NCBI RefSeq assembly: GCF_003260015.1
Contig: NZ_QCXS01000003.1
Span: 486,315 to 550,314, forward strand
Direction of reading: 5' to 3'
Origin: Nakamurella deserti
Lineage (GTDB): Bacteria; Actinomycetota; Actinomycetes; Mycobacteriales; Nakamurellaceae
Length of the DNA: 64,000 bases
Shown here: positions 36,991-45,794 of the stretch, piece after piece
Position numbering within the stretch: position 1 is the first letter of the stretch
How the letters are laid out: every line of letters starts with the position of its first letter
The notes under the pieces: model-generated
What the model was told of the DNA's origin: nothing
What the model saw: the letters and a program-made list of their open reading frames with translations, nothing else
The model's database searches: none
Translations under genes and position numbers: made by a program

Positions 36991-38187
36991 GTGCCGAGCA
37001 TCCTCATCTCCGGCGCCAGCGTCGCCGGTCCCGCACTCGCGTTCTGGCTGCACCGGTACGGCTGGGACACGACCGTCGTCGAGCGCGCCCCGGCGCTGCG
37101 CCCGGAGGGGCAGAACATCGACATCCGCGGCGCGGGTCGCGAGGTGGTGCGCCGGATGGGCCTCGAGGACGAGGTCAGGGCCGCCACCACCGGCGAGCGG
37201 GGAACGCGGTTCCTGGGCGACAGCGGCGTGGTCGCCGAGTTCCCCGCCAGCACCGACGATTCCACCGGCCCGACGGCCGAGGTCGAGATCCTCCGCGGCG
37301 AGCTGACCCGCATCCTGGCCGAGCACACCACCGGGACCGAGTACCTGTTCGGCGACAGCATCACCGCTCTCGACGACACCGGCGACGGCGTCCACGTCAC
37401 CTTCGAGCATGGCGGCGACCGGACCTTCGACGCCGTCGTGCTGGCCGAGGGACTGCGCTCCCGCACCCGCCGGACCGTCTTCGGCGACGAGCCGCGGATC
37501 AAACCGCTCGGCATGTACATGGCCTACCTGACCGTGCCGAAGACGGAGTCCGACGTGCCCTGGTGGCGCTGGTACAACGCACCGGGCGGTCGGTCGATCA
37601 CGCTGCGGCCCGACAACCTGGGCACCGCACGCGCCACCCTGCAGTTCATCTCCGAGCCGACGGGCCTCGAGGAGAAGGACCTCGAGACCCAGAAGCGGGC
37701 CTTCCGGGAGACCTTCGCCGACGTGGGCTGGGAGGCCCCGCGGTTGCTGGCCGCGATGGACGGCGCCGAGGTCTACATGGAGTTCGTCTCCCAGGTGCAC
37801 GCCCCGCGGTGGTCGGACGGCCGCATCGGCATGGTCGGGGACGCCGCCTACGGCCCGTCGCCGGTCAGCGGCATGGGCACGACGCTGGCCCTGGTCGGGG
37901 CGTACGTACTGGCGGGCGAGCTCGCCGCGCACGCGGAGCCGGCCGACGCCTTCGCCGCCTACGAGACGATCATGCGGCCCTACGTCGACCAGGCACAGAA
38001 GCTGCCACCGGGCACGCCGCGGCTGGCCAACCCGCAGACCCGGGCCGGTATCGCGGTGTTCCACACCGTGCTCCGGGCCGCCGCGAGCCCGGTGGCCAAG
38101 GCACTCGGCAGGGCCGGTGGGCGCATCTTCTCCCCACCCGCCGACGCCATCGACCTGCCCACCTACGTGACCGTCCCCGGGCGCTGA
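36991..38187 (+). CDS. FAD-dependent monooxygenase (aromatic hydroxylase / TetX-like)
   Basis: The 398-residue protein has the FAD-binding start (ILISGASVAGPALAFWL) and an acidic strand end at VVERAPALRPEGQNIDIRG. The second FAD motif is GDAAYGPSPVSGMGTTLAL, as in class A flavoprotein monooxygenases acting on aromatics, polyketides or tetracyclines. The GTG start has an AGGAGA ribosome site. A TetR regulator in the same operon suggests induction by the substrate or a related xenobiotic. It ends at the beginning of a large tandem-repeat array. Confidence 0.9.
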   Translation: MPSILISGASVAGPALAFWLHRYGWDTTVVERAPALRPEGQNIDIRGAGREVVRRMGLEDEVRAATTGERGTRFLGDSGVVAEFPASTDDSTGPTAEVEILRGELTRILAEHTTGTEYLFGDSITALDDTGDGVHVTFEHGGDRTFDAVVLAEGLRSRTRRTVFGDEPRIKPLGMYMAYLTVPKTESDVPWWRWYNAPGGRSITLRPDNLGTARATLQFISEPTGLEEKDLETQKRAFRETFADVGWEAPRLLAAMDGAEVYMEFVSQVHAPRWSDGRIGMVGDAAYGPSPVSGMGTTLALVGAYVLAGELAAHAEPADAFAAYETIMRPYVDQAQKLPPGTPRLANPQTRAGIAVFHTVLRAAASPVAKALGRAGGRIFSPPADAIDLPTYVTVPGR

Positions 38188-38460
38188 CCGGAGCCGGGGT
38201 CCGACCGAGCCCGGGTCCGACCGCGCCGGGGCCCGACCAGAGCCGAGGTCCGACCGGAGCCCGGGTCCGACCGGAGCCCGGGTCCGACCGAGCCCGGTCC
38301 GACCGACGCCGGGGTCCGACCGACGCCGGGGTCCAACCGGAGCCGGGGTCCAACCGGAGCCGGGTCCGACCGAGCCGGGTCCGGCCGACGCCGGGTCCGG
38401 CCGACGCCGGGTGACCCGGCGGCCCGGGTGACCCGGCGGCCCGGGTGACCCGGCGGCTCA
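38186..38460. repeat. Tandem array of ~17 degenerate 14-17 bp units between convergent genes
   Basis: Fourteen units of the type GACCGGAGCCCGGGTCC (15-17 bp, last one 14, varying at a few positions) are followed by two GACCCGGCGGCCCGGGT units and a third, altered one that contains the TCA of the cphA stop codon. The array fills the whole 270-nt gap between the monooxygenase and cphA. Each unit is nearly self-complementary (GGACCCGGGCTCC / GGAGCCCGGGTCC), so either transcript could fold heavily; it may serve as terminator. There are no unique spacers, so it is not CRISPR. Confidence 0.85.
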
Positions 38461-41151
38461 GTCGTCGGTGCCGGCCTGTGCCTTGTTGCCGATCAGCTGC
38501 AGCTCGTCCCAGACGGCGCGGGCGCGGTCGACGCACAGCACCACCAGGTCCCCCGGGTTGGCGCGGGCGAGACCGGCGCGAGTGGCGTCGATCTCGTCCA
38601 ACACGGTCTCGATCTCCTTCACCCGCAACGATTCCGAGCGGGCCTTGAGCGCCCCCTCGACGATCAGCGCCGCGGTCTCGCCGCGCTTGCGGCCCCGGGT
38701 GCGCTCGTCCTCCCGGACGATGATCCGGTCGAAGTGTTTGCCGGACTCGTAGCCGAGGTCGCGCATGTCCTGGTCCCGGCGGTCACCGGCGGTGGCGATG
38801 ACGCCGATCTTCTGCGGCCGCTCCCACGCCTGCAGGTCGCCGAAGAACTTGTCGACGAAGCCGCCGAGCGCCTCCATGGCGGGCACGTTGTGGCAGTAGT
38901 CCACGACGACCTGCACACCCTGTACCTCGGTGAGGTTCATCCGGCCGGGCGCCTGGTAGTACGACGGGGTGAAACTGCGCAGTCCACTGCGGATGTCGTG
39001 CAGGTGCGCGCCCGCGACGTACGCCGCGGCCGCCGCGGCCATCGCGTTCTGCACGTTGAACATCGCCCGGCCGGCGAACGTCACCGGCAGCAGGTGGGTG
39101 TAGGCCAGCGGCATCCGGCGGCGACCGTGGACCAGCAGGATCTGGTCGCCCAGCTCGCCCTTCTCGAGGATGACGGCCTTCCCGCCGCGCCGGCAGTGGT
39201 CGTCGATCATCCGGTTGTCTGGCTTGATGGAGAACCAGACGATCTCCCCCGAGCAGGCCCGCCGCATCGCCGCGACCAGCGGGTCGTCGGCGTTGAGCAC
39301 CGCCGCGCCGTTCTTCGGCACGGCCTCGACGACGACCTGCTTGACCCGGGCGAGATCCTCGACCGTGTCGATGCCGCGCAGCCCGAGGTGGTCGGGGGCG
39401 ACGTTGAGCACCACCGCGACGTCGTTGCGGCCGTAGCCCAGGCCCTCCCGCAGGATGCCGCCGCGTGCGACCTCGAGCACCGCGAAGTCCACGCGCGGGT
39501 TCTGCAGCACCATCCGGGCGCTGCGCGGGCCGGACGCGTCGGAGCGGATGACCAGCCGCTCGTCGATGACGACGCCGTCGGTGGAGGTCATGCCGACCTT
39601 CTTGCCGATGCCCTTGAAGATGTGGGCGATGATGCGGCTGGTGGTGGTCTTGCCGTTGGTGCCGGTCACCGCGACGATCGGGATCCGCGACGGCGCCCCG
39701 GGCGGGAACATCAGATCCACCACCGGCTTCGCGACGTACTGCGGCTCGCCGATGGTCGGGTGCGTGTGCATCCGGAAGCCGGGTGCGGCGTTGACCTCGC
39801 AGATGCCGCCGCCGGTCTCACGGACCGGCTGGGTGATGTCGGGGCAGATGAAGTCGATGCCGGCGATGTCGAGACCGACGACCCTCGCGGCCTCCTCGGC
39901 GATGTCGACGTTGTCCGGGTGCGCCTCGTAGGTGCGGTCGATCGAGATGCCGCCGGTGCTCATGTTCGCGGTCAGCGCCAGCAGCACCTGCTTCCCGGAC
40001 TCCGGCACGTCGGTCATCGCCAGTCCCTGGCTCGCCACCAGCTCGACGGCGGCGTCGTTGACCACGATCCGGGTGAGCACCTTCTCGTGCCCGACCCCGC
40101 GGCGCGGGTCGGCGTTGGTGTCCTCGACGAGCTCCGCGACCGTCTTGCGGCCGTCGCCGATGACGTGCGCGGGTACCCGCTCGGCGATGGCGATCATGTT
40201 CCCGCCGACCACCAGCACCCGGTAGTCCTTGCCGGTGATGAACGACTCGACCAGGACGGGCCCGCGGCGGGACTCGTCGGCGGCCACCTCGAACGCCGCC
40301 CGGACCTCGTCGTCGGTGGTCAGGTTGATGGCCACCCCGCGGCCGTGGTTGCCGTCCAGCGGTTTCACCACCACCGGGTAGCCGATGCGGCGGGCGACCT
40401 GCACGGCGCCGTCGGCGGTGCGGACCACATCCGACGCCGGCACCGGCAGCCCGGCGGCGGCCAGCAGCCGGTTCGTCAGCTCCTTGTCCGAGGCGATGTC
40501 GACCGCCAGCGAGCTGGTGATCGAGGTCATCGTGGCCCGGATCCGGTGCTGGTGGACACCCTGTCCGAGCTGCACCAGCGACGCGGAGTTCAGCCGCTGC
40601 CACGGGATGTCGCGTGTGATGGCCTCGTCCAGAATGGCCTGCGTGGACGGCCCGAAGGCGACCCGCTGGCTCATCCGGAGGAAGGCCTCGTGCTCGTCGA
40701 CGAAGTCGAGCTCGTGCTCGGGGTTGGCGAGGTGGTTGACCAGCCGCACCGCGAGCCGGCCGGCCGCGGTGCCGACGGTCTCGTCCATGAACCCGAAGAT
40801 GACGTTGTAGACGCCGCGTTCGCGGGCCGACCGGGTCTTGCCCCGGGTCATCACGTGCCCGGCGGTGCGCTGGAGCTCCAACGCCACGTGCTCGGTGACG
40901 TGCCCGAGCCAGGTCCCCTCCTCGAGTCGCTCGACGAAGCCGCCGTCGTGCCCGCGGCTGCACTGGTGGCTGTGCAGCCCCGGCAGCAGGGTGATCAGCT
41001 GCTCGGTGAAACCGGGCAGCAGGTTCGTCGGTTCGTCCTCGAACGCCTGCAGATCCACCGTCAGGTGGATGGACTGCTCGTAGGAGTAGTAGTTCGGTCC
41101 GCGGTAGACGCGGACCTCCCGGATCGCGATCTCGCGGGGGAGCTCGGACAC
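38458..41151 (-). CDS. cphA: Cyanophycin synthetase CphA
   Basis: The 897-residue enzyme has the three CphA parts. The N-domain (1-160) includes REVRVYRGPNYYSYEQSIHLTVD; the ATP-grasp domain (~200-460) has YPVVVKPLDGNHGRGVAINL; the Mur-ligase domain (from ~490) has P-loop GTNGKTTTSR, ARGGILREG and DYCHNVPAMEALG. CphA polymerises aspartate and arginine into multi-L-arginyl-poly-L-aspartate, a nitrogen store, using ATP. Length and order are those of functional enzymes. GTG is chosen for AGGAAAGG ~10 nt upstream. It lies 130 nt downstream of cphB on the same strand, the usual cphB-cphA order. Confidence 0.96.
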   Translation of the reverse strand: MSELPREIAIREVRVYRGPNYYSYEQSIHLTVDLQAFEDEPTNLLPGFTEQLITLLPGLHSHQCSRGHDGGFVERLEEGTWLGHVTEHVALELQRTAGHVMTRGKTRSARERGVYNVIFGFMDETVGTAAGRLAVRLVNHLANPEHELDFVDEHEAFLRMSQRVAFGPSTQAILDEAITRDIPWQRLNSASLVQLGQGVHQHRIRATMTSITSSLAVDIASDKELTNRLLAAAGLPVPASDVVRTADGAVQVARRIGYPVVVKPLDGNHGRGVAINLTTDDEVRAAFEVAADESRRGPVLVESFITGKDYRVLVVGGNMIAIAERVPAHVIGDGRKTVAELVEDTNADPRRGVGHEKVLTRIVVNDAAVELVASQGLAMTDVPESGKQVLLALTANMSTGGISIDRTYEAHPDNVDIAEEAARVVGLDIAGIDFICPDITQPVRETGGGICEVNAAPGFRMHTHPTIGEPQYVAKPVVDLMFPPGAPSRIPIVAVTGTNGKTTTSRIIAHIFKGIGKKVGMTSTDGVVIDERLVIRSDASGPRSARMVLQNPRVDFAVLEVARGGILREGLGYGRNDVAVVLNVAPDHLGLRGIDTVEDLARVKQVVVEAVPKNGAAVLNADDPLVAAMRRACSGEIVWFSIKPDNRMIDDHCRRGGKAVILEKGELGDQILLVHGRRRMPLAYTHLLPVTFAGRAMFNVQNAMAAAAAAYVAGAHLHDIRSGLRSFTPSYYQAPGRMNLTEVQGVQVVVDYCHNVPAMEALGGFVDKFFGDLQAWERPQKIGVIATAGDRRDQDMRDLGYESGKHFDRIIVREDERTRGRKRGETAALIVEGALKARSESLRVKEIETVLDEIDATRAGLARANPGDLVVLCVDRARAVWDELQLIGNKAQAGTDD

Positions 41152-41281
41152 GTCGCTACGACCTTTCCTCGACGGGACGTGCGGGGCCTGAGGGCGCGCA
41201 CGCGGGACCCGACGGCCATCGCCGAGCACCCTAACCCGGGGGGTGCACCCGGTCGGCTGCGACCTGCGTGCACCGGGCGGG

Positions 41282-42238
41282 TCAGCGCCGGCGGAGCTGC
41301 TCGGTGGTCACGTGGGCGCCCTCGGCGGCGATCCGGCGGCTCTGCGGACGGGTCCCGGCGGGCACGTCGTCCAGCGTCGTCACCGCCGGCCGCAGCGGAT
41401 CCTCGACCGGCAGCCCGGGGGCGCTGATCAAGGTCCGGGTGAGCAGGTCGAACTTCGCCCCGCGCGGCAGCGAGTGGAGCTTCAGGCCCGAGATCATCAA
41501 CGGCTGGGTGCCGGTCGCGGTGTAGGCGGTGGTGACCAGGTCGGAGCCGTCCACGATGGTCAGGACGCCGCGGCCCTTGACCTCCAGCACCCCGTCGGGC
41601 CGGAAGACCGCCGCCGTGTCCTCGTCGATGCCGACGCCGAGCTGCCCCGGGTTGGCCGCGACCAGCGCCAGCAGCCGGCCGAAGCGGTTCCGCTGGGTGA
41701 AGTGCTGATCGACGATGACGTCCGCCAGCAGGCCCAGCCCCTCGGAGACGTGCGAGATCCGGAACTTGGGGGTGGTGCCGCCCGGCCCGAACGACACCAT
41801 GTGCCGGCTGCAGATGCTGGCGCCGGCCGACGTCCCGGCGATCAGCGCGCCGCGCTCGGACGCGGCGACGATCGCGTTCCCGAGCGGCGTGCCGACCAGC
41901 AGGGTGGCGAGCTTGACCTGGTTGCCGCCGGTCATGAACACGGCGGTGCACGCCTCGACCGCGGCGACCAACGCCGGATCGGCGGCCTCCTGCCGGCTCT
42001 CGGGCCGGATGCCCACGATCTCGGTGACCCCCAGGCCCGCGAACAGCTGCAGGTAGGCGTGCGTGATCTCGTCACCCAACGAGGACGCGGTGGAGATCAC
42101 CACCAGGCGGGTGGCGGGGCCACCGGCGAGCCGGACCACCTCACGCAGCACCGTCATCCGGCCGACCTTGTCCTCGGCGCCGCCGATCGGCATCACCACA
42201 CCGCGACCCGGATCAACCCCCGTACGCGCAGTGTCCAT
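41282..42238 (-). CDS. cphB: Cyanophycinase CphB
   Basis: The 318-residue peptidase S51-family protein has the nucleophile motif GTSAGAS, with TGGNQVKLA before it and VDQHFTQRNRFGRL after it, all characteristic of cyanophycinase. CphB splits cyanophycin into beta-Asp-Arg dipeptides. There is no signal peptide, so it acts on intracellular granules. The ATG lies 6 nt after TAGGTT, with no ribosome site, so its transcript is probably leaderless. No isoaspartyl dipeptidase for the next step is seen in this window. Confidence 0.95.
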   Translation of the reverse strand: MDTARTGVDPGRGVVMPIGGAEDKVGRMTVLREVVRLAGGPATRLVVISTASSLGDEITHAYLQLFAGLGVTEIVGIRPESRQEAADPALVAAVEACTAVFMTGGNQVKLATLLVGTPLGNAIVAASERGALIAGTSAGASICSRHMVSFGPGGTTPKFRISHVSEGLGLLADVIVDQHFTQRNRFGRLLALVAANPGQLGVGIDEDTAAVFRPDGVLEVKGRGVLTIVDGSDLVTTAYTATGTQPLMISGLKLHSLPRGAKFDLLTRTLISAPGLPVEDPLRPAVTTLDDVPAGTRPQSRRIAAEGAHVTTEQLRRR

Positions 42239-42244
42239 GCATGA

Positions 42245-42250
42245 AACCTA
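42245..42250 (-). promoter_or_regulatory. -10 box for leaderless cphB
   Basis: On the minus strand TAGGTT fits TANNNT and ends 6 nt before the cphB ATG. The remaining ~140 nt up to psd show no other clear signal. Confidence 0.45.
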
Positions 42251-42388
42251 GTGGGCCGGGCCGCGCGCGCGTTCCGCGCTCCCGCCGCGCGGGTCACCGA
42301 GATCGTCACACCGGCGACTATCGTGGGGGTTTCGCCGAGCCGGTGGCGAACGCTGCGGCCGGCCCCAGGAAAGGACTTCCCGACCGAG

Positions 42389-43123
42389 ATGGCCGACGAC
42401 ACACGAGGACGTGCGGTCCACATCCTGGGCCTGGTGCGGGAGGCGGTACCGCCCATCCACCGCGGCGGTCTCCCCGTCATCGGCGGCGCCCTCGCCGGCA
42501 CCCTGGCCGGGCGGAAGCTGCTGCGCACCGTGGGTCTGCACCGGGCCGGCGGCACCTTCACCCGGGTCGGGCTGTTGGCCACCACCGCCTGCACGCTGTT
42601 CTTCCGCGCCCCGGTGCGCGTCACGCCGTCGAAGCCGGGTCTGGTCGTGGCGCCCGCCGACGGGATCGTGTCGCTCATCGAGACGGCGGCGCCGCCCGCG
42701 GAGCTGGGCCTGGGCAGCGAGCCGCGGCTGCGGGTGTCGATCTTCCTCACCGTGCTGGACGTGCACGTGCAGCGCATCCCGATGAGCGGGGTGGTCACCG
42801 CGGTCGCCTACCGGCCCGGGAAGTTCCTGTCCGCGGACCTGGACAAGGCGTCGGAGGACAACGAGCGCAACTCGCTGCTGATCGAGGACGCGGTCCTCGG
42901 CACCCAGGTCGTGGTCACCCAGATCGCCGGGTTGATCGCCCGGCGGATCGTCTGCGACGTCCGCGAGGGGGATGTCGCCCGCGCCGGCGACACCTACGGG
43001 CTGATCCGCTTCGGGTCGCGGTTGGACACCTACCTGCCGTCGGGCACCCCGCTGGAGGTCGTCGTCGGGCAGCGCACCATCGGCGGCGAGACGGTGCTCG
43101 CCCACCTCGTCCCCCCGGCCTGA
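42389..43123 (+). CDS. psd: Phosphatidylserine decarboxylase (short form)
   Basis: The 244-residue proenzyme makes phosphatidylethanolamine from phosphatidylserine. It has [13 protein letters not shown], the substrate-site histidine region [16 protein letters not shown], and near the C-terminus FGSR, where self-cleavage before Ser makes the pyruvoyl group, followed by LDTYLP. The ATG ([22 protein letters not shown]) is preferred over an upstream GTG because it gives the family N-terminus, with AGGAAAGGA upstream. It overlaps pssA by one base (TGATG), a usual actinobacterial arrangement. Confidence 0.93.
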   Translation: MADDTRGRAVHILGLVREAVPPIHRGGLPVIGGALAGTLAGRKLLRTVGLHRAGGTFTRVGLLATTACTLFFRAPVRVTPSKPGLVVAPADGIVSLIETAAPPAELGLGSEPRLRVSIFLTVLDVHVQRIPMSGVVTAVAYRPGKFLSADLDKASEDNERNSLLIEDAVLGTQVVVTQIAGLIARRIVCDVREGDVARAGDTYGLIRFGSRLDTYLPSGTPLEVVVGQRTIGGETVLAHLVPPA

Positions 43124-44079
43124 TGCCCGCGGTCCCGGGCGTCCGCTTCCTGCCCAACGCGATCACCGCGCTGGCTCTGGCCACCGGCCTCACCAGCGTC
43201 GTCTTCGCCACCCAGGGCCAGTTCATGACCGCGATGGTGATGATCGGGGTCGCCGCGGTGCTCGACGCGCTCGACGGCCCGGCGGCCCGGCTGCTGAACT
43301 CGAGCAGCCGGGTCGGCGCCGAGCTGGACTCGCTGTCCGACCTGTCCAACTTCGGCATCTGCCCGGCGATCCTGCTCTACATCTGGCAGGACAAGACGGA
43401 CACGTTGATGGTCGACGAGCTGTGGTTCGTGTGGGGCGGCTCGCTGGTCTACGCCGTGTGCACCGCCCTGCGGCTGGCCCGCTTCAACTCGCTGCTCGAC
43501 GACACCGAGCCCAAGCCCTTCGAGAAGAACTTCTTCACCGGCATCCCGTCCCCGCCCGGGGCCCTGCTGGCGATCGTGCCGATCCTCGTCTACGTCCAGT
43601 TCGACGGCTTCACGCTGCCGCACTGGCTCGTCGCGATCTGGTCGGTCGGCGTCGGGCTGCTGATGGTGTCGCGGTTCCCGACCATCGCCCTGAAGTCCAT
43701 CCGGGTGCCACCGAAGGCGTTCGTGCCGCTGATCGTCATCCTGGTGTTCGCGCTGGTGACGTTCGTGTTCCTGCCCCGGGTGGTCGCGCTGATCGGGCTG
43801 GCGGTGTACCTGGCGCACATCCCGTGGGCGGCGGCGCGGTACCGGTACCTGGCGGCGCACCCCGAGCTGTGGGACAACCGGCGGACACCGCGGACCCGGC
43901 GGTCACGGCGGTCGCTGCGGCTGGCGGTGCGGGCCCGACGGGCCCCCGCGCGGTGGTCGGAGGGTGGTTCCACCCGCTGGGTCGACGGTGGCGTCCCCCG
44001 GCAGCGGATGCGGGATCCCCGCCAGCGACAGGGTGGCCGGCGTGACGGCGCACCGCGGCGGAACTTCGACCGGGACTGA
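43123..44079 (+). CDS. pssA: CDP-diacylglycerol-serine O-phosphatidyltransferase PssA
   Basis: The 318-residue membrane enzyme contains the CDP-alcohol phosphatidyltransferase signature from DALDGPAARLL to GAELDSLSDL, whose aspartates bind the metal ions and CDP moiety. About seven helices follow, then a long basic Arg-rich C-terminal tail (from residue ~245), which is unusual in length and probably cytoplasmic. It makes phosphatidylserine for Psd, encoded immediately upstream and overlapping by one nucleotide. Together they supply phosphatidylethanolamine. Confidence 0.94.
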   Translation: MPAVPGVRFLPNAITALALATGLTSVVFATQGQFMTAMVMIGVAAVLDALDGPAARLLNSSSRVGAELDSLSDLSNFGICPAILLYIWQDKTDTLMVDELWFVWGGSLVYAVCTALRLARFNSLLDDTEPKPFEKNFFTGIPSPPGALLAIVPILVYVQFDGFTLPHWLVAIWSVGVGLLMVSRFPTIALKSIRVPPKAFVPLIVILVFALVTFVFLPRVVALIGLAVYLAHIPWAAARYRYLAAHPELWDNRRTPRTRRSRRSLRLAVRARRAPARWSEGGSTRWVDGGVPRQRMRDPRQRQGGRRDGAPRRNFDRD

Positions 44080-44094
44080 ACGTCCCGGCGGGCG

Positions 44095-44391
44095 CTACAG
44101 CTCGATGCCGAACCGGCGGGCCGAGCGGGCCTTCTGCCGGCTGGCGCGCAGTCGGCGCAGGCGACGGACCAGCAGCGGGTCGTGGACCAGCGCGGCGGGC
44201 TTGTCGATCACCTCGTTGAGCAGCTGGTAGTACCGGGTCGGCGAGAGCGCGAACTCCTCGCGGATGGACTTCTCCTTGGTGCCGGGGTACTGCCACCACT
44301 GCTTCTCGAAGTTGAGGACGGCGCGTTCGATCTCGGTCAGTCCAACCGGTGCGCTGTCGCCGGACCGCTCGGCGGCTGCCGCACTGTCCAT
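44095..44391 (-). CDS. DUF3263 protein, putative small DNA-binding protein
   Basis: The 98-residue protein matches DUF3263: LNFEKQWWQYPGTKEKSIREEF, then ALSPTRYYQLLNEVID, and ends in a basic stretch RRLRRLRASRQKARSARR. The middle looks like a helix-turn-helix and the tail could bind nucleic acid. The family is actinobacterial and uncharacterised. The ATG at 44391 is chosen for AAGGGG seven bases upstream; another ATG nearby is out of frame. A perfect 22-bp palindrome lies 50 nt upstream and may be its operator. It is convergent with pssA. Confidence 0.88.
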   Translation of the reverse strand: MDSAAAAERSGDSAPVGLTEIERAVLNFEKQWWQYPGTKEKSIREEFALSPTRYYQLLNEVIDKPAALVHDPLLVRRLRRLRASRQKARSARRFGIEL

Positions 44392-44440
44392 GTTCCATCC
44401 CCTTCGACCGCTGTCGGGCGGCGGCACGCGCCGGCCCGGT

Positions 44441-44462
44441 CGAATCACAGACGTGTGATTCG
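44441..44462. promoter_or_regulatory. Perfect 22-bp palindrome upstream of the DUF3263 gene
   Basis: CGAATCACA-GACG-TGTGATTCG has perfect 9-bp arms. It is located 50 nt before the DUF3263 start and 80 nt after the stop of the Thr-rich membrane gene. This is the geometry of a dimeric repressor or activator site. The arms point the opposite way from a CRP box (TGTGA-N6-TCACA). Confidence 0.6.
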
Positions 44463-44542
44463 CAACCGCTCCATCGAACCACGTCCGGCAGGGTGACGCC
44501 CGCCGCCACCCCGCAGGACGGGTGTGAGGTGGCCCGGTCCGG

Positions 44543-45637
44543 TCAGCCCGTGGCGCCGACGCCGGCCCGCTGCGGCGTGGGAGTGGAGGTGGCGGTGCCG
44601 CCGGCTGTGGGTGTGGCCGTGTCGGCCCCGGTGGTGGCCGGGCCGGTCGTGGCCGGGCCGGTCGTGGCGGAGCCGGTCGTCGAACCTGTCGTCGGACCTG
44701 TCGTCGGACCTGTCGTCGGACCGGCGGTGGTGGGCGTCCCGCCGGACGTCGACGGCTCCGGCGACGGCGCACTGGTCGAGGAGGACGTGGACGGGTCGGC
44801 AGGAGCACTCGGCGTCACGGTGACCGTCGTCGTCACCGTTGTCGAGGGGGCCTGGGGACTCGCCGACGCCGGGGACGGTGCCGGTGTGGCGTCGTCGTCC
44901 GTGGTGACCGGCGCCGGGTCGGTGGTCGAGCCGCCGGTCGTCCGGCCGGTGGTGGTGCTGCCGTCGGGGACGCCGACGGACGCGCCACCGAGGACGCTGA
45001 GCCCGCCGGCGGTCCCGCCGGAGAGCGGGGCGCCGCGGACGGCTTCGATACCGGTGACGGTGAGCAGCGCGAGCGCGCAGGCGGCCACGATCCCGAGACC
45101 GGCGGCCGTCCAGCGGGTCCGCCAGGATCGCCGCGACCGGGTCGGCGTCGGGTCGAGGGGCGCCCCGGTGGCGGGGGCGGGCGATCGGCTCCAGGCCGCG
45201 GTGACCGTCGGCAGCGGCGCGGTGGGAGCGGCGTCCCCGTGCGCGCGGACGACCTTGACCCGGTAGGCGGCGGTGGCCAGTGAGTGGCTGTACACGGCGG
45301 CCGCCACCATCGACACCGACGACGCCAGCGCGGCGCCGATCAAGGTTCCGGCCACCCCCAGCCGGGAACCCAGCACCGCGGCGGTGACCGCGGCGGCCGC
45401 GCTCGCCAGCAGCTGCTTGATCGACAGCTGGAAGGTCGGCGGTTCCGGCGGCTCGGTGTCGGATCCGACCGGGGCCGGGGCGGCCGGGGCCGGCACCGCC
45501 GGGATCGCGGCGGTCGGGGGCGCCGGATCCAGGTCGGCGACGGGGTCGGCCACCCCGGCGGTCGGGTCCGTCACGAGCGGCTGTCCGGGGTGGGACGGGT
45601 CGGTGGCGGGAGTGCGGTGCGACATGCGGTACGACAT
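44543..45637 (-). CDS. Membrane protein with Thr/Ser/Pro-rich extracellular tail
   Basis: The 364-residue protein begins with ~65 Pro/Ala-rich residues. Two close membrane segments follow (FQLSIKQLLASAAAAVTAAV and GTLIGAALASSVSMVAAAV), then a cytoplasmic stretch with basic residues, a third helix (GLGIVAACALALLTV) and ~140 residues rich in Thr, Ser and Pro. The tail includes a tandem TTGP/TTGS/ATTG repeat. Such tails are often glycosylated outside the cell. No enzymatic domain is recognised. The ATG (MSYRMSH) has GAAGAG upstream; a second ATG four codons in is possible. Confidence 0.78.
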   Translation of the reverse strand: MSYRMSHRTPATDPSHPGQPLVTDPTAGVADPVADLDPAPPTAAIPAVPAPAAPAPVGSDTEPPEPPTFQLSIKQLLASAAAAVTAAVLGSRLGVAGTLIGAALASSVSMVAAAVYSHSLATAAYRVKVVRAHGDAAPTAPLPTVTAAWSRSPAPATGAPLDPTPTRSRRSWRTRWTAAGLGIVAACALALLTVTGIEAVRGAPLSGGTAGGLSVLGGASVGVPDGSTTTGRTTGGSTTDPAPVTTDDDATPAPSPASASPQAPSTTVTTTVTVTPSAPADPSTSSSTSAPSPEPSTSGGTPTTAGPTTGPTTGPTTGSTTGSATTGPATTGPATTGADTATPTAGGTATSTPTPQRAGVGATG

Positions 45638-45794
45638 CGTGTCTCTTCGTCTTCGAGCGCCCGGAAGGGCCTCGCGGCACCGGGCAGGGTTTCGTGGTCT
45701 CACCTCCAACGACGGCCCACCCCGCGCCCGCGTTGCCCCGGGATGAGCCAGATCACCCGGCCCGGCAGCCCCCCGGCCGCCGGGCCGGGGCGGG

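Noticed and set aside
38186..38460. A CRISPR-like repeat array
   Set aside because: Units of 14-17 bp follow each other directly with no unique spacers, and no cas gene is near.
42251..42388. An earlier GTG start for psd
   Set aside because: It would add 46 Arg/Pro-rich residues, overlap the cphB -10 box, and depart from the usual N-terminus of the family.
44441..44462. A CRP/cAMP-receptor site
   Set aside because: CRP sites read TGTGA-N6-TCACA; here the half-sites are in the opposite order (TCACA-N4-TGTGA), so a different regulator is expected.
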